The translations under genes were made by a program, and so were the position numbers. A stretch of DNA of 64,000 nucleotides from Spinacia oleracea. Taxonomy: Eukaryota > Streptophyta > Magnoliopsida > Caryophyllales > Amaranthaceae. The notes below the pieces were generated by a model. That model made no database searches, was not told the origin of the DNA, and was given only the letters and a program-made list of their open reading frames with translations. Below are positions 1-10,518 of the stretch, in pieces (position 1 is the first letter of the stretch; each line of letters opens with the position of its first letter). The stretch lies in assembly GCF_020520425.1 (NCBI RefSeq), contig NC_079491.1:9535143-9599142 (forward strand), written 5' to 3'.

Positions 1-918
1 AGACACCAAACTACTGGATTGCGAACCACCGCCATTTGTCCCCTCTTCAGCATCCTGACCCTGCTCAGACTTCTGTTGCAACAACCTAGCAGCAGCAACC
101 CTAACTTCAATTTCCTTCCTCCTCTCCTCGGGCGTCTTGGTAGCCTTCTTAATCTCATTCGGCCTTCTAGCATTTGAATTACTCGTCGAGAAGTACCTTG
201 AATCCAAAGGATCCTCCGCCAACCTCCTTAGCGGAATCAACCTAAAACTCTCCTGCCCAGGCGGCCCTCCCAAATGCTTCATCCATGTCGAAATCGAAGC
301 AATATTCGACTTCTGGATCAGTCCCCTGAGCTCCCCTTGCACCTGTGCAATCCTCACCTCGGGAGTCAAATTGGCCAACAACTTATCCTCCGCCTGCTGA
401 TTATTACTCAAATTATCCTTGATAGGATCAATAGGGTTCTCAATCGCCAACGCCCTCTCACACTCATTAACAACCTCCTCATAATCCTTCCCATCGCTGG
501 CATTGTCAAATATCAAATTCGCATAAAAATGAGCAAACTCAATCGAATTCGGCGACAACGCCGCCGCCTTCCTAGCCGATTCAACCGCGTTTCGGAAATG
601 CCTCTGCTTCGTATTCGGATCGTCAATAATCCCGGCGACCTTCATAGCAACAGTCCCATGAACACGGTGGAAAAGCGCAGAGCTATCAAACTTATGACTC
701 GATTCCTTCATCAAACGCAGCGCTTTGTTGTGGTTACCTCTACGGAGAGCATTTAGGGCTTTCTCACACTCAAGCTTGATCGCGGAAGTGTTCGCTAACT
801 CAGTCGCCGGAGAATCAATTTCCTTGAGTGGAGGCGTCGACGGAGGCAGTGGTGGTGGTGGTGACGAGGGTTTCCCTGTGGTGGTGGTAGTGGTGGTGCG
901 TTTCTTGTGGTGGCCCAT
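1..918 (-). CDS. Ubiquitin carboxyl-terminal hydrolase-related protein, N-terminal part (gene continues past left edge)
   Basis: An uninterrupted 306-codon minus-strand frame starts at the ATG at 918-916 (MGHHKKRTTTT) and is still open at position 1, so this is the 5' part of a longer gene. After a low-complexity Thr/Pro/Ser leader (about residues 8-35) comes a helical TPR-like block with ALNALRRGNHNKALRLMKES (about 55-75), AAALSPNSIEFAHFYANL and CERALAIENP, then SNIASISTWMKHLG, and a basic stretch EIKKATKTPEERRKEIEVRV near 265-285. From memory this order matches the DUF627-type N-terminus of plant UCH-related proteins such as Arabidopsis At3g47890. In the family the C-terminal part resembles a ubiquitin protease, often thought inactive; that part is outside the window. 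A molecular role cannot be judged from the piece seen. Family assignment is strong; exons beyond the edge are unknown. Confidence 0.85.
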   Translation of the reverse strand, partial: MGHHKKRTTTTTTTGKPSSPPPPLPPSTPPLKEIDSPATELANTSAIKLECEKALNALRRGNHNKALRLMKESSHKFDSSALFHRVHGTVAMKVAGIIDDPNTKQRHFRNAVESARKAAALSPNSIEFAHFYANLIFDNASDGKDYEEVVNECERALAIENPIDPIKDNLSNNQQAEDKLLANLTPEVRIAQVQGELRGLIQKSNIASISTWMKHLGGPPGQESFRLIPLRRLAEDPLDSRYFSTSNSNARRPNEIKKATKTPEERRKEIEVRVAAARLLQQKSEQGQDAEEGTNGGGSQSSSLVS

Positions 919-2268
919 GGTTTAGGGCAGTGGAGAAGTAAGCGGGGTGTGTGTGTGGGGCCCGGCTCAGTCGAGTCGATTCATATGAAAAACGAGAGGA
1001 GAGAGAAAATAAAAAAGGAGCAGAGATTTCGCCGGTGAGGTGTAAGGTGTTCGACAGAGAGAGAAAACGAGGAAGAATGGAATGGAAAAGGGGGAGGATA
1101 TTGGAGAGCCTTTTTATATGTAAGAGTTTTTTAATAGTATTTTATTTTATTTTTATAATATAATAATAATATACCACCAATTCACCAAATATGCAATCTC
1201 ACCTACCAAACAAATGCAAGTGATTGAGTATTTGAGTGAGTGAGTGAAGAGAAATGGTGGTGGTGTTGTTGGTGGTCAAGTGAGGATCCAAATTATTGGC
1301 TCATTTGTCTATGTTGGTTTTTCTTTCCATTTTTTAGATTTTGATTTTCATTTGTATGAGGCATGGTTGAATAAAGTATAATGATCTAAGAAGGTAACTT
1401 GGCAAAATATCATGCATTGAAGTACTTTATATTATCTGAATTTAATCTCGTGTTTTGAGTTTGAGATATGAATGGTAATTGTAATCTCAAATCTTGTCTT
1501 TTCTGAGTTTTTCAGATTCACTTGGTCAAGAATCAAAAGGATATTATCCAAAATTTTAAATATTCAATTGGACGTCTCTTGTTCCATGTCTTTAGCCGAA
1601 CTACTTATCTACCTCGTGATTTTGTTTCGAATCATCTTCCTCTACCTTCAAATTTCAAGGGTATAAAGTTCGAGTATGAGTGCATGATGTGTGCTTCTAC
1701 AACTTTTGACCCGTCGCTCTTCTCTTCTTGTAAAGCTCACTTGAATTTCAATGAAGTATCGATTTGTTTGTATATGCTGTTGTATGTTTGTAATTAATTT
1801 ACTAGCTTGTTTGTATAGTTAATTTTTCAATTATTATTTCTTATGTTAATTATTACTACTAGTTATATTTTATCAAATCTACCTAATGTTGCCATTGATA
1901 TAGAAGTTAAAGGGGCAATTAACTAATCAAATTATTTTATCATTGGTGAATTAATAATTTAAGATGTTATAAATGTAAAATAAATTTGATTAAATTGGAG
2001 TCGGGGAAATTTTTATTTTTTTTAAAAAATGGATTACAAATTTTCAAGGGTAAAACAATTTTTTTTAAAAGAAAAATAAACATAGAAAATCAAGATGGCA
2101 TGTGGCAAGGAAAACATTATGTTTCAACTTATTAGTACTTCGTATTTATTTTTGTTCAAGAATTATGGTATGGTTTTTTGAGGGTTTATTTTTTGTAAGA
2201 TTGGCTTCGGGTTTGTTTCCGGTGTGAGTTGGGAAGTATCGGCAATCGACTTACTTTTATGAGCTATA
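919..2268. other. Intergenic, leader of the UCH-related gene then AT-rich DNA
   Basis: The first 200 bases are the leader and promoter of the minus-strand gene. A GAGT-rich stretch lies near 1223-1247. The remainder is AT-rich, with only short unremarkable open frames. I see no gene or bounded repeat here. Confidence 0.6.
1108..1121 (-). promoter_or_regulatory. TATA-like box of the UCH-related gene
   Basis: On the minus strand a CATATAAAAA motif lies about 195 bases upstream of the ATG at 918, followed by a purine-rich leader. Position and sequence fit a TATA box with a leader of roughly 160 bases. No transcript evidence is available. Confidence 0.4.
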
Positions 2269-2987
2269 CTAGGTCAGGTCCCGTGCAACGCACGGATAAT
2301 ACTCCATACGAAATACTTTTTTATATATATTGTTGCAAACTAATTTATTACAAAAATATATATTTAAGTTTTATTATAGGTTGTTGGAAAATAAGAGAAA
2401 ATTATTACTTATTCAAATTATAAATTGATTAGTACATACAGAGTATTTAAGAGTTTAGGATTTCGGGCAAAATATAAGTTGGTAAAAAAGAAGAATAATT
2501 CATCATATTGTTATCGGATACTCGTTGCTTTTAGAATTGAATTATATTTGTAACGTACCCGCTATCCAAATTTTATGTAAAGCAAGAATGATATCTGTAA
2601 CAACTCCGAAAACCATATTAGTTAGAAACTTAGAACAACCTATTTTCTTGACCGGGTATTTAATCAAATTTCGGGTTTTTAGGTAATTTTTATTTAAACC
2701 CACTTATTTAATCTGATAACCATATCCGCTAGAATAACCTATTTTTAGATTGGGTATTTAATTGAATTTCGGGTTTTTGGTAATTCAATCAAACCCATTT
2801 TTTAACACTTATTTTACATACAATGTAATAAAATGAAAGGAAAAAAATTATTGTTTGGGTATATATAATTAAGTAAATAATTTTTTACTGCTTTATATAT
2901 TTTTTAAAGTCGTTAAGTAGGATAAGAGTATTACGATAAATTTTAGAAATTGTGAATATCATACTCTATATTGTATATTAGAAATTA

Positions 2988-3799
2988 GGAAAATTTGTCA
3001 GAAATGACCTTTTAAAACCAAAAAATTGTGACAAAGGACCTTTTAAAAAAAAGTTGTGACATAGGGCCCAATTCATTTTTTTTGTGAATAAGGAACAAAA
3101 GTTATTTTCCGGTGGTCAACGTCAATTATTCGGCGTTGACCGGCACGTGGCGTGCACGTGTTCACTATCATGCCTCCTATATATTGTTCGTTCTCCTCCT
3201 TCAATTCCTCCTTTCGTCATTTTTCGGTCGTCGTCCAGAGTCTATTAACGCCGCTTCCGATCCTTTCTCTATCGCCATTGTAAAACCCTACTCCAATTCG
3301 ATTTCCCCTAATCCAAGCCCTAATTTAGAAGAATGCGAATTCGGGAGAATCTTCGTGTACGATCTTCCACCAAAGTTCAACTCCGACATTTACAAAAACT
3401 GCAATAAGCTAAGTCCCGGCGGGTTCGGCTAAAAAGCGACAGAGATTAACCGTATCATGCCGGAGAAGCTCGCCGACGCTTGGTACAACACTTAACAATT
3501 CGTTTCTGAGATAATCTTCCACAACCGTGTGCTTTTCCATCAATGTCAAACCCTAGACCCCCAATCTGCTGCGAAAAATGACAAAAGGAAGAATTAAAGG
3601 AGGAGATATGAGGCATGATAGTGAACACGTGCACGCCACGTGCCGGTCAACGTCGGGGAATATACGCTGACCAATGGAAAATAGTGGTTGGTCCTTATTC
3701 ACAACAAAAAATATGAATTGGGTCCTATGTCACAGCTTTTTTTTAAAAGTTCATTTGTCACAATTTTTTGGTTTTAAAAGGTCCTTTGACAAATTTTCG
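2988..3799. mobile_element. Pack-MULE (Mutator-like, non-autonomous) with captured GT47 gene fragment
   Basis: An 812-bp element is bounded by the 9-bp direct repeat TAGAAATTA (2979-2987 and 3800-3808), the target size of Mutator elements. Long imperfect terminal inverted repeats run 2988-3226 and 3572-3799 and start GGAAAATTTGTCA / CGAAAATTTGTCA. Both repeats contain two CACGTG motifs. The roughly 345-bp interior is unlike the arms and codes for part of a glycosyltransferase gene (see next entry). No transposase is present, so it depends on a transposase in trans. The arms have clearly diverged from each other, so the insertion is not very recent. Confidence 0.88.
3232..3571 (+). pseudogene. 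Captured fragment of a GT47 (MUR3-like xyloglucan glycosyltransferase) gene
   Basis: Inside the Pack-MULE, the plus strand reads CEFGRIFVYDLPPKFNSDIY, then NCNKLSP, and further on AWYNT, QFVSEIIFHNRVLFHQCQTL and DPQSAA. This is the start of the exostosin-type GT47 domain of plant MUR3-like proteins (GRIYVYDLP, NC, then WY.TNQF..E.IFHNR and C.T..P..A). The frame is closed by a stop at 3430-3432 after GGFG, and a second stop replaces the residue expected between WYNT and QF, so no functional enzyme is made. The part upstream, including a hydrophobic YILFVLLLQFLLSSFF, lies in the left arm and may be the original membrane anchor taken up into the terminal repeat. Family recognition is by motif only. 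Confidence 0.8.
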
Positions 3800-3838
3800 T
3801 AGAAATTAATATAAGCATATATATTCTTCAAATTAATA

Positions 3839-4099
3839 TTTCATCCGTTCCGCAATAGATGCATCGTTTCTCTTTTGGACACTATTTATGAACTAACTTT
3901 GACAATTATTCTTTCACGTACATTATGTAAAAACAAACATACTCAAGTGAGATCTTGTTAAATTCGTATCAATGTGAAGATTCCAAATATCAATTTTTTA
4001 TAATTTTTACTTACACACAATTAGAGATATTAATGTTCAAAGAAGCATGTTAGGATACGTGAAAAAAGAAATAATGCATCTATTTCGAAACGGATGAAG
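3839..4099. mobile_element. Stowaway-type MITE
   Basis: The ends are inverted copies: TTTCATCCGTTCCGCAATAG at the left and the complement of CTTCATCCGTTTCGAAATAG at the right. It is flanked by TA on both sides (3837-3838 and 4100-4101), as expected for Tc1/mariner-derived Stowaway MITEs. It lies 40 bp beyond the Pack-MULE. Confidence 0.85.
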
Positions 4100-4107
4100 T
4101 ATTAGTA

Positions 4108-4365
4108 TTCCCTCCTTTCTCAAATATTAGTCTTCTTTATAATATTGACACTATTCACAATTGAATAGAAATTTTTTAATTTATTTCCAATAGTTATTTC
4201 CAAATATATTCATGTGAGATCTTATTTTAATTGTCTCACTGTGTAGTTTCACAAATCAAATTTTATAACTTTTTAACATACGCATTTGGAAATATTTAAG
4301 CTTAAATATTGAGTTGAAACAGGTGAAATAGTCAAAAATCGACTAATATTTAAGAATAAAGGGAG
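4108..4365. mobile_element. Stowaway-type MITE
   Basis: The terminal repeats read TTCCCTCCTTTCTCAAATAT and, on the other strand, CTCCCTTTATTCTTAAATAT, with TA at both flanks (4106-4107, 4366-4367). It sits only 8 bp from the preceding Stowaway, but the sequence differs, so it is a separate insertion of another subfamily. Confidence 0.82.
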
Positions 4366-4581
4366 TATATAATTTAGATTATCGCAATAATATATGGAAT
4401 CAAAATAATTTTTGTCATATATATATAGTCTATATATACATTAGAAGGAAAAAAAATAGGAAATATAAAGATTCTAAAATTTTCTTGAACTGACATACTT
4501 AAAAAAAGTTAAAAAATAAAAAACACATCAAAAGATGACACGTGTCGTTCCTGATGTATTTTTTAGTATATTAGTTATTGA

Positions 4582-5927
4582 GCTTGTAATTTAAAAATGA
4601 ATGCATCATAATGAAGTGTTAATTTATATTTGTCTTTTTTATTGATATTTTTTTCTTAGTTTTTAAAATATGGTGAGCATGGTAAATATCTTCTAAGTTG
4701 ATTCTTATGGTATAGTATAGAATGATTTTGTACTTAATTGTAATTATTTTTCTGATTTAACTAAAGGATAAAAAGGACAATCACTTTTTTGACGTTGACT
4801 CGAGAGTTAGTTTATCCAATTGAGATTCACCAAGTTTTAATTTGATGGGGTTGCGTAGTGTGGGGCTAGGGTGTATGTGCATTTCTTTGTACTCTCTTCT
4901 CTCATTATTATTTCTATCTCGAGGTCGAACATTGTATGACATCCAAAAAGATGATTCAGCTAGTCCGCTTAGTTTTGTTCCGTATAAAATAAATTAAGAT
5001 TGCGTAAATCGAGGTCGAAGTAATACTTTTGTTGTAAGTTCATATAAATTAAGATTGCGTAAAAGAAATAAGGGAACGGAATGAGGAATCAAACTCACTA
5101 TATGAGGGGGTGTATTGTATGATCTATCCACACTTTCCTCAATTTTTCACTTATTTTAAGGCTTTTTATGTCCGTTACGTGTTTTCTTTGGTAGAAAAGT
5201 AAAAGTATACACTTACGTAGTGTATTATTTTCAGCCATACGTTTCCCTAAGGTGAGTCTGAATCACTAACGTAAATAACAATTAATAACTCCTACGTGAG
5301 TAAGATAAAACAATTGATAACTGTTGAGTAACATTTTGTGTCACGTTAGTACTTCACCAACTTTTTTCAAAAAACAGAAGGTAGAATATAACAATTGATA
5401 ACTCCCAAATAATTCCTAGCAAACCATAGTTCTCTGTTCTCTAATTGGGGTCATAACTTATAAAGTAACCTCTATACTTGTTTAAACAACTTCATATCAG
5501 TGCAGTAACCTGAAACTCTAATGAACAGTTTTTCCTTACAGACTCCTGAAATTTTTCTGAGTGATTAGTAGAATAACACATTCCTTCCTGAAATCTTCCA
5601 TAGTACAATGATAAAATCTGCATAGCTTTACAAAACCTGAATTAAATTAAATAATGCCCGCCTGCATACACCCGACTCAGCACTCAGCCATGACAAGCTA
5701 TTAAAACCCGAATAACTACTGATAGAACCACACTTCAAAATGCCTAGCAAAATTTGCAGCTAACAGAGTAACTTAAGGACGAAAAAACTAGGCACCTAAG
5801 GCTAAATTACTACAGTACATACAAGCCATAGCTGAACACACCAATTTATTTTACTCGGCAATACTGCTAGTTGCTCTAGCCGCCACAAAAATGCAACTAA
5901 CCTACAATGTAGAACGGTTGCTAGAGC
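4582..5927. other. Intergenic and 3' flank of the PPR-SMR gene
   Basis: AT-rich DNA with no recognisable gene. The part from about 5450 upward is probably the 3' untranslated region of the minus-strand PPR gene. No bounded repeat is seen. Confidence 0.5.
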
Positions 5928-8582
5928 CTAGAGCAAGTGCATCCGCTCAACACATGACTGCTGCAACCATCTGTTGAGGGGCTCACCGCATCCCACAAAG
6001 CACCCAGAATTTCCATTTTCAGTAAAGAATGGAAAGCTAAACATATCAAGCAGCTCCTGAACAGACTGCCTTACCAATGATGCTCCTGTCACCTTGCTCC
6101 GTCGACCCCACCCAGTCACAATGTCGATTCTGGTGGGACCCACCCCTGACATCAGAAGCTGGCGGCGGAACCAAGCAAGTGTCCTAGAAAGGGCAGTCAC
6201 TGCCGTTCCATCTGACATGACGTGCAAGTTGATTAGCCAATAGCAAGAGCTTTTCTCCCTCACGGCATCAGGGTACACATTCTTCATAGCTGCTACCTCC
6301 CACACAGAACCAGCCTCCTCCTTCAAGCCTGACTTGTGAAGAAAATCCACCACGGCATCAATCAGCCCCCGTTTGCTTTCCCTGTCTTCACTGTGCATCA
6401 CATCCAGGAACCTTCCTACGTGGTCCCGAACATTCTGTCCATCAGGCCCTGATGCTGGCATATTCAGCAGAAAAACATGGGCTGGATGGCCCGTTATGGA
6501 CATAAGTTGCCCACAAAAGCCCATATTGAAGGATGTTTTAGCTTCCGTGCAGCAACTGAGGAGCAAAGTGTAAGTTTGCAGTGAAGGACTAAGTCCCATG
6601 TTCACCATGCCTAAGAGCACATTATAAGCATCTGAGAGTCTGTGAACTCGAAGAAAAGCACTAAGTAGAGAGTTACAGGTTGGCACATTAGGATACAAGC
6701 CTGCTTGCAGCATTGCTTGATACCATTGCAGGGCCTTTTCAGCATTCCCAGCTTTACCCCATAAGTCCACAAGAAGTCCGTAAACAGGCTCGTCAGGAAC
6801 CCACTTCTTACTCTTCATCTCAAAAAATATTGCTTCTGCCTCCTCGAGATATCCACAATGTCCTAGCACTTCCATCACTATACTGTATGTGACTTTGTCG
6901 GGCTCGTACCCTGCGTTTTTCATGTCACGGTAAATCTGCAGGGCAACAGGGTAGTTTCTTGCCTTGGCTTGCAAGGCAATCATGATGTTGTACGTAACAA
7001 GATTTGGGATACAACCTGAATCAACCATCTCACAGAACAGCTTGTGAGCAGCAGACAAATGACCAGCTTTTCCTAAGCAGTTGATCATAACACTGTAAGT
7101 AAATGTGTCGGGAGAAAGGCCTGCCTCCTGCATCCTCTGATACATGTGCAAGGCAACATCGAGATAACCTGATTTCGCATGAATATCGATAAGTGTGCAA
7201 TAGGTGACTCGGTCAGGTTCACAGCCAGCTTTCTGCATTTGGTGGAAAACACCAACTGCGTCATTGAGATAGTTCGCACGTCCATAGCTATGAATCAGAC
7301 GGTTGTAAGTCACTACGTTCGGTTCACATCCATCTCTGACCATCTGATCAAGCAAGACATTAATTGCATCAAACTGTTTGGCCCGACCTAAGATGCCCAC
7401 CATAGTTGTATATGTATGTCCATCATGCTTAAAACCTACTCCCCGTTTCAACCAGTAGAAGAAGCCAAGTGCAGCAACGTAGTCTGGAATCTGCTTCAGA
7501 ACTTGATTTGCTTGATAAGCATCCATCGAGAAATTGAGATTCTCAAGTGCAACTTCTGCTGTAGGACCCCATTTCAGCCTTTTCAATATTTCTAAAACAG
7601 TATTAACTTGTCCAGTGCTCACATACTGTCTACCAAAAGGAGCTGTTCCCGCCTGAGATTTAAAATCCCTTGCATAATTATTGACATAATGAGGATTTCT
7701 GCCAGTAAACTTAGGTTTTGAAGCCTGTATATTAGGGCTATTCGTATATGCTTTGGGTTTCTGAGAACAAAAATTCTTCTTTTCAGATGAAACACTCTGA
7801 GTTCCTATGTAACTTTTCTTTTCTGATGCTATACCCTGGGTTGCTATATAGCTATTCTTATCTGATTTTATACCCTGAGTTCCTACTGAACCTCCTACCT
7901 TTCTACTAGTCTCATGGCTCAAAGTTTCTGCGGGCCCATGATTATCGGTTTTACCTTTGGGACCCTGATAACTCACTGAGGGACTAGAAGTAGTCTCCTC
8001 TCTTGAAGAAGGTTTCTCATGTACATAAAAATCGTCTCTCTTTACAGATTGTACAGTTGATGGTTTGACAGTTGATCTGGGTCTACTATGACCAACCATG
8101 TACGTTTGAGCAGAAGAAGCCGTTTCACTTCCATCTGTCAGAGGAATCTTATAATTTACTACATCCGATATAAAACCCACTGCAGCAATACCTACTTTAA
8201 CCAACTGGTCTGTTATGTGAGCTGACGACTGTGTCACGTCATTCTGATCAGAATTAACACTGGTGGAATAACTTGCACAGTCTTGTTTCCCTAAAGCACT
8301 TGAAAGAGAGACAACTTGTGGGCGAGAAGTTGAGCAGTTGACCTTTTCTGGGTTTTGAGAAGTTTTCCCAGCATCCTTTGAGACTATAGATTCAACCCTT
8401 GCAGTAGGTAAAGACACTACGGCTGATGGTTTTGGCCGAAGCAATGTAGTCTGTCTCCTTGAACCACATTTATCATCATCAGGGCATGAACATGAGCTCC
8501 CATCTGTACTACATCTTGACCCACTATACAATATGGATCTAGCACAATTGGAAAAGTTAGTGATCTGCTTGGCTCGAAGCAT
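5928..8582 (-). CDS. PPR-SMR protein (At1g18900/At1g74750-like)
   Basis: A single 884-codon exon. The N-terminus (MLRAKQITNFSNCARSILYS) is basic and hydroxylated, like a mitochondrial or plastid targeting peptide. Residues 30-330 are low-complexity, with three tandem copies of a GTQGI.S.KKSYI-like unit near 235-275. From about 380 to 700 there are eight to ten P-type PPR motifs of about 35 residues (VVTYNRLIHSYGRANYLNDA and so on, each ending G..P(D/N)). The last 110 residues form an SMR domain with LHVMSDGTAV, GWGRRSKVTG and FTENGNSGCFVGCGEP. PPRs bind organellar RNA; some SMR domains nick nucleic acid, but activity cannot be read here. Length and C-terminal motifs match Arabidopsis At1g74750/At1g18900 as I remember them. 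No stop or frameshift is seen, so it appears intact. Confidence 0.92.
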   Translation of the reverse strand: MLRAKQITNFSNCARSILYSGSRCSTDGSSCSCPDDDKCGSRRQTTLLRPKPSAVVSLPTARVESIVSKDAGKTSQNPEKVNCSTSRPQVVSLSSALGKQDCASYSTSVNSDQNDVTQSSAHITDQLVKVGIAAVGFISDVVNYKIPLTDGSETASSAQTYMVGHSRPRSTVKPSTVQSVKRDDFYVHEKPSSREETTSSPSVSYQGPKGKTDNHGPAETLSHETSRKVGGSVGTQGIKSDKNSYIATQGIASEKKSYIGTQSVSSEKKNFCSQKPKAYTNSPNIQASKPKFTGRNPHYVNNYARDFKSQAGTAPFGRQYVSTGQVNTVLEILKRLKWGPTAEVALENLNFSMDAYQANQVLKQIPDYVAALGFFYWLKRGVGFKHDGHTYTTMVGILGRAKQFDAINVLLDQMVRDGCEPNVVTYNRLIHSYGRANYLNDAVGVFHQMQKAGCEPDRVTYCTLIDIHAKSGYLDVALHMYQRMQEAGLSPDTFTYSVMINCLGKAGHLSAAHKLFCEMVDSGCIPNLVTYNIMIALQAKARNYPVALQIYRDMKNAGYEPDKVTYSIVMEVLGHCGYLEEAEAIFFEMKSKKWVPDEPVYGLLVDLWGKAGNAEKALQWYQAMLQAGLYPNVPTCNSLLSAFLRVHRLSDAYNVLLGMVNMGLSPSLQTYTLLLSCCTEAKTSFNMGFCGQLMSITGHPAHVFLLNMPASGPDGQNVRDHVGRFLDVMHSEDRESKRGLIDAVVDFLHKSGLKEEAGSVWEVAAMKNVYPDAVREKSSCYWLINLHVMSDGTAVTALSRTLAWFRRQLLMSGVGPTRIDIVTGWGRRSKVTGASLVRQSVQELLDMFSFPFFTENGNSGCFVGCGEPLNRWLQQSCVERMHLL

Positions 8583-8603
8583 AGCATCAAAATGTAGTCA
8601 AAC

Positions 8604-10518
8604 CTGCAACAACAAGGTTTCACGTGTTTCGTCAGCAAACATCATATATTGCAAATGCAATAAACTCAAGCCCTTTAGAATCCCATACTGGCTTGCAGTA
8701 GAACCAATATATGTAAACCAATGTGACAAGTTTACTACTTTGTAATGACATAACATTGCCACAACAACTAACACACAGTAGGGTCCAGCAATTATGTAAT
8801 CCAAGCAGAAACAGGCACAGCCCATGTCACAACTATAACACACAGTAGGGTCCAACAATAACACACAATTAGGTCGGCTTATACATAGCTGCATGCTGTA
8901 CAAAAACCAAGAGATAGTCATTTCATAACAGCTTCTGAAAGACATTTGCGACTAGATGCAAGGCAATGCAATGTTAACTGGATGACACCCTATAGATTTG
9001 CTGCCAATCACTCGCAAGACACACCACTCTCAAAAGAAGTTCAAATTAAGATTCATTTGCAATTCAAGGGTTATGAACCCATTGCAAAATGCAAGACACA
9101 TGCATAGCATCAATTGTCTCGAGAAGAGGTCATGAAATCTAGGTAAAGAGCCAAATTTAGATTTTCTCCATAACATAAAAGTATCTGGCTGCTACAGCCA
9201 TATTACAACATGTATAGCTCAAATGACGGGTATCCAGTCTAATCATAGACATTTCACAGTTTCAACAACATCACACATCAAACTTTCTAGTCAAAGGAGA
9301 CACGGTTTTATTGGAATAGTGCTGGTCAGTACTACAAATAATTTATCCCCACCAAAGAATCCAAGAAGATGAGTAAAAAGGCTCATTTCATATAAAAGCA
9401 GATTATGTTTATCTGTGCTAATCAAATTAATATGAAATTAAGAACATATGGCAACTTCATTTTCTATTGCTTCTCACATGTTGTTCGTAGATATCCCAGT
9501 ACCTACTTCCACTGTCAAGGAGACACACAAACACACAAGCACGGCAAACACACCCTAATTTCAACTGGTTTATGTTCATTTTCTCTAATAAAGAACTTAG
9601 CTTCAACATTTTAACTGCAGAGTTATTATAACCATGTTATAACTCAAAGGTTTTAAAATAAAGTATTACAGAGTAAACTAAGTACAAGATACTGATTAAT
9701 GAAGAATCAGAACTCTCTGTCCAAGGCACAACTCAATCCACAGAAATAGCTACTATATATGGTGATGTATGTTGTTCGGAATAGGTATAGGGGAGAGATC
9801 AGGTCTAAGTATAAGTATGAGATTCCGAATATTGTGAATAAGACCAAACGATAACATTGCATTCAGGACAACAGGTCTTGTTCACAAGTCACAACTCACT
9901 TTTTTTAATGATACCACCAGAAATTCATCAGTAGTTAGACAAAAATTAAACAACCTAAATTATGAACAAAAACAAATTGAAAAAAAGGGGGAAAGAACAG
10001 GGAAAATGGAAGAGATCCCGAACACTGTGTTGATAGAAGCTCTCGAAAATCGACTTCCACCACCAACGATCATCTTCCATTGTCACCAAAGGTACCCCCA
10101 AGAAACAAAATTATTTAAATTGGACCCTGAGTTGCAAAAACACAGGGCATCATTAGTAAATTAACACTCTTCTTTTACAATTGACCTCAATTTCACACCA
10201 AAAATGTGAACAATTCTGGAACTTTTAAACATATTCACCCAATTCACGTAAAAACCCGCAAAATCATTCAATCATTTAATTACAATTCTAATTAAATTGC
10301 CAACATTTCCAAATTAAACCTATGAAATCTATCAATTAAGCACACGAAATGCAAGAATCAAGAATACCCATTTCACCAAGTTCTTAATTTAATAAACAGA
10401 ATCAATCTTTACATTAAAGATTCACAAAATGTAGACCAGAATTAGAATGGAAACAAAAAGAAACAGAACAATTAAAGTTAATGAAAAAAAGAGTAAGAAT
10501 TTTTTTTCAAAAAATTAC
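8604..10518 (-). other. Intron in the 5' leader of the PPR-SMR gene
   Basis: On the minus strand GTTGTTGCAG ends at 8604, only about 20 bases before the ATG at 8582, and is a good acceptor. A good donor, TTCAG then GTAATTTTTT, lies at 10518. The simplest model is a first non-coding exon from about 10700 to 10519, then a 1.9-kb leader intron. An internal exon around 10000-10100 cannot be excluded (see the small open frame there). The sequence between is otherwise featureless; an 18-bp TAACACACAGTAGGGTCC-like repeat occurs twice near 8770 and 8840. Confidence 0.6.
9955..10080 (-). CDS. Small open frame in the PPR leader region (possible upstream ORF)
   Basis: The minus strand has a 41-codon frame beginning MEDDRWWWKSIFESFYQHSV, with A at -3 and G at +4 of its ATG, a good plant start context. 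The first 28 residues look protein-like (charged and aromatic), while the end turns hydrophobic and Phe-rich and looks like random AT-rich DNA, which suggests a splice site inside. It may be an exon or upstream frame of the PPR transcript, a tiny gene, or chance. I do not recognise it. Confidence 0.25.
   Translation of the reverse strand: MEDDRWWWKSIFESFYQHSVRDLFHFPCSFPLFFNLFLFII

Larger units (their letters stand above)
2269..4581 (-). mobile_element. Candidate composite Helitron carrying nested elements
   Basis: Read on the minus strand, 4581 begins TCAATAACTAATATACT, followed by TACATCAGGAACGACACGTG. That is close to the start of the clearer Helitron at 48180. At 2269 the minus strand ends with a CCGTG..CACGG hairpin, about ten bases and CTAG, with T beyond. 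These are Helitron-type 5' and 3' ends. The expected A before the 5' TC is not seen (it is C), so the pairing of the two ends is uncertain. If they belong together, the Pack-MULE at 2988 and the Stowaways at 3839 and 4108 are later insertions, and the Helitron body itself is about 1 kb with no coding capacity. Confidence 0.4.

Noticed and set aside
3112-3432. 106-codon open frame with a hydrophobic stretch and GT47 motif, as a gene
   Set aside because: It begins in a transposon arm and stops inside a captured fragment bounded by inverted repeats and a 9-bp duplication; it is part of the Pack-MULE.
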